From Frigididesulfovibrio sp031551885 (GTDB taxonomy: Bacteria > Desulfobacterota > Desulfovibrionia > Desulfovibrionales > Desulfovibrionaceae), in assembly GCA_031551885.1 (NCBI GenBank), contig JAVBMX010000093.1, positions 1-28,991 of the forward strand: a DNA stretch of 28,991 nt. Direction: 5' to 3'. The translations under genes were made by a program, and so were the position numbers. A model generated the notes under the pieces. The model was not told the DNA's origin and made no database searches. It worked only from the letters and a program-made list of their open reading frames with translations. This document shows positions 28,856-28,991 of this stretch, in pieces; within the stretch, counting starts at the first letter, position 1; every line of letters begins with the position of its first letter.

Positions 28856-28991
28856 GCTCAGGACTCATTAATTGCAAAAAGTAGAAAAGTTGGTTAGTTG
28901 TGCTCATGGAGGGCGCAATGAGCCAACTTTTCTATCTTTCTGTCGAGCAACTTGAGCGTATCAAGCCTTTCTTTCCACTTTCACACGGCAT
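28856..28991 (+). mobile_element. IS5-family insertion sequence, left part (cut by window end)
   Basis: The left inverted repeat GCTCAGGACTCATTAATTGC (28856-28875) follows a CTAG that is probably the target site. It leads into the transposase gene. The remainder lies beyond the window. The same ends bracket the non-coding element at 26944-27176. Confidence 0.78.
28918..28991 (+). CDS. IS5-family transposase, N-terminal fragment
   Basis: The first 24 codons read MSQLFYLSVEQLERIKPFFP then LSHG, which matches the N-terminus of IS5-family (IS427-like) transposases that begin MS.LF.LS..Q..RI.PFFP. GGAGGG lies 5-6 bases before the ATG. The frame is open to the end of the window, where it is cut off; whether the gene is intact cannot be seen. 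Confidence 0.85.
   Translation, partial: MSQLFYLSVEQLERIKPFFPLSHG

Overview
The window is about 29 kb of GC-rich bacterial DNA from around a replication-initiation locus. The minus-strand order dnaA-dnaN-gyrB-(exported protein)-gyrA, the trehalose genes, the lipid A deacylase-like outer-membrane protein and a tRNA-Leu(CAG) with encoded CCA suggest a Gram-negative, probably a Desulfovibrio-like member of the Desulfobacterota. That placement is inferred from gene order and protein style; no 16S rRNA or sulfate-reduction gene is present to confirm it.

Layout. 398-1819 (+) encodes a phosphomannomutase/phosphoglucomutase, convergent with an LpxR-like outer-membrane protein (3180-2101, -). An IS200-type element (about 3506-4138) lies inside an older IS5-ended repeat that runs up to the stop codon of a GH15 glucoamylase/trehalase-like gene (6328-4532, -). 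The GH15 gene is divergent from a fused trehalose-6-phosphate synthase/phosphatase (6582-8777, +). Next, on the minus strand, come a small exported protein (9865-9242) and the replication block: dnaA (18581-17337), dnaN, gyrB, a secreted protein coupled to gyrB by an ATGA overlap, a long nested hairpin, then gyrA and its terminator. The AT-rich gap between dnaA and a divergent M23 peptidase gene (18864-20258, +) is the best oriC candidate.

After it come a MerR-like HTH/coiled-coil protein (20553-21632, +), a two-gene membrane-protein/M28-peptidase unit (21883-23225, +), and a convergent ribF-exported protein-Bug substrate-binding protein operon (26267-23602, -). A tRNA-Leu(CAG) with clear promoter and terminator (26676-26857) opens an accessory end. 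This holds a MITE-like element with IS5-type ends, an exported-protein gene whose 3' end lies in that MITE, an excisionase-type HTH gene, two tandem paralogous small genes, a phage-type small gene and the start of an IS5-family transposase cut by the window edge.

Two observations stand out. First, nearly every intergenic gap carries a piece of one modular palindromic repeat. Most copies include a private hairpin whose arms differ from copy to copy but stay complementary, often with a shared GCGC-type apex. Second, DnaA keeps its ATPase and DNA-binding motifs but is about 17 residues short where the initiator-specific motif normally sits.
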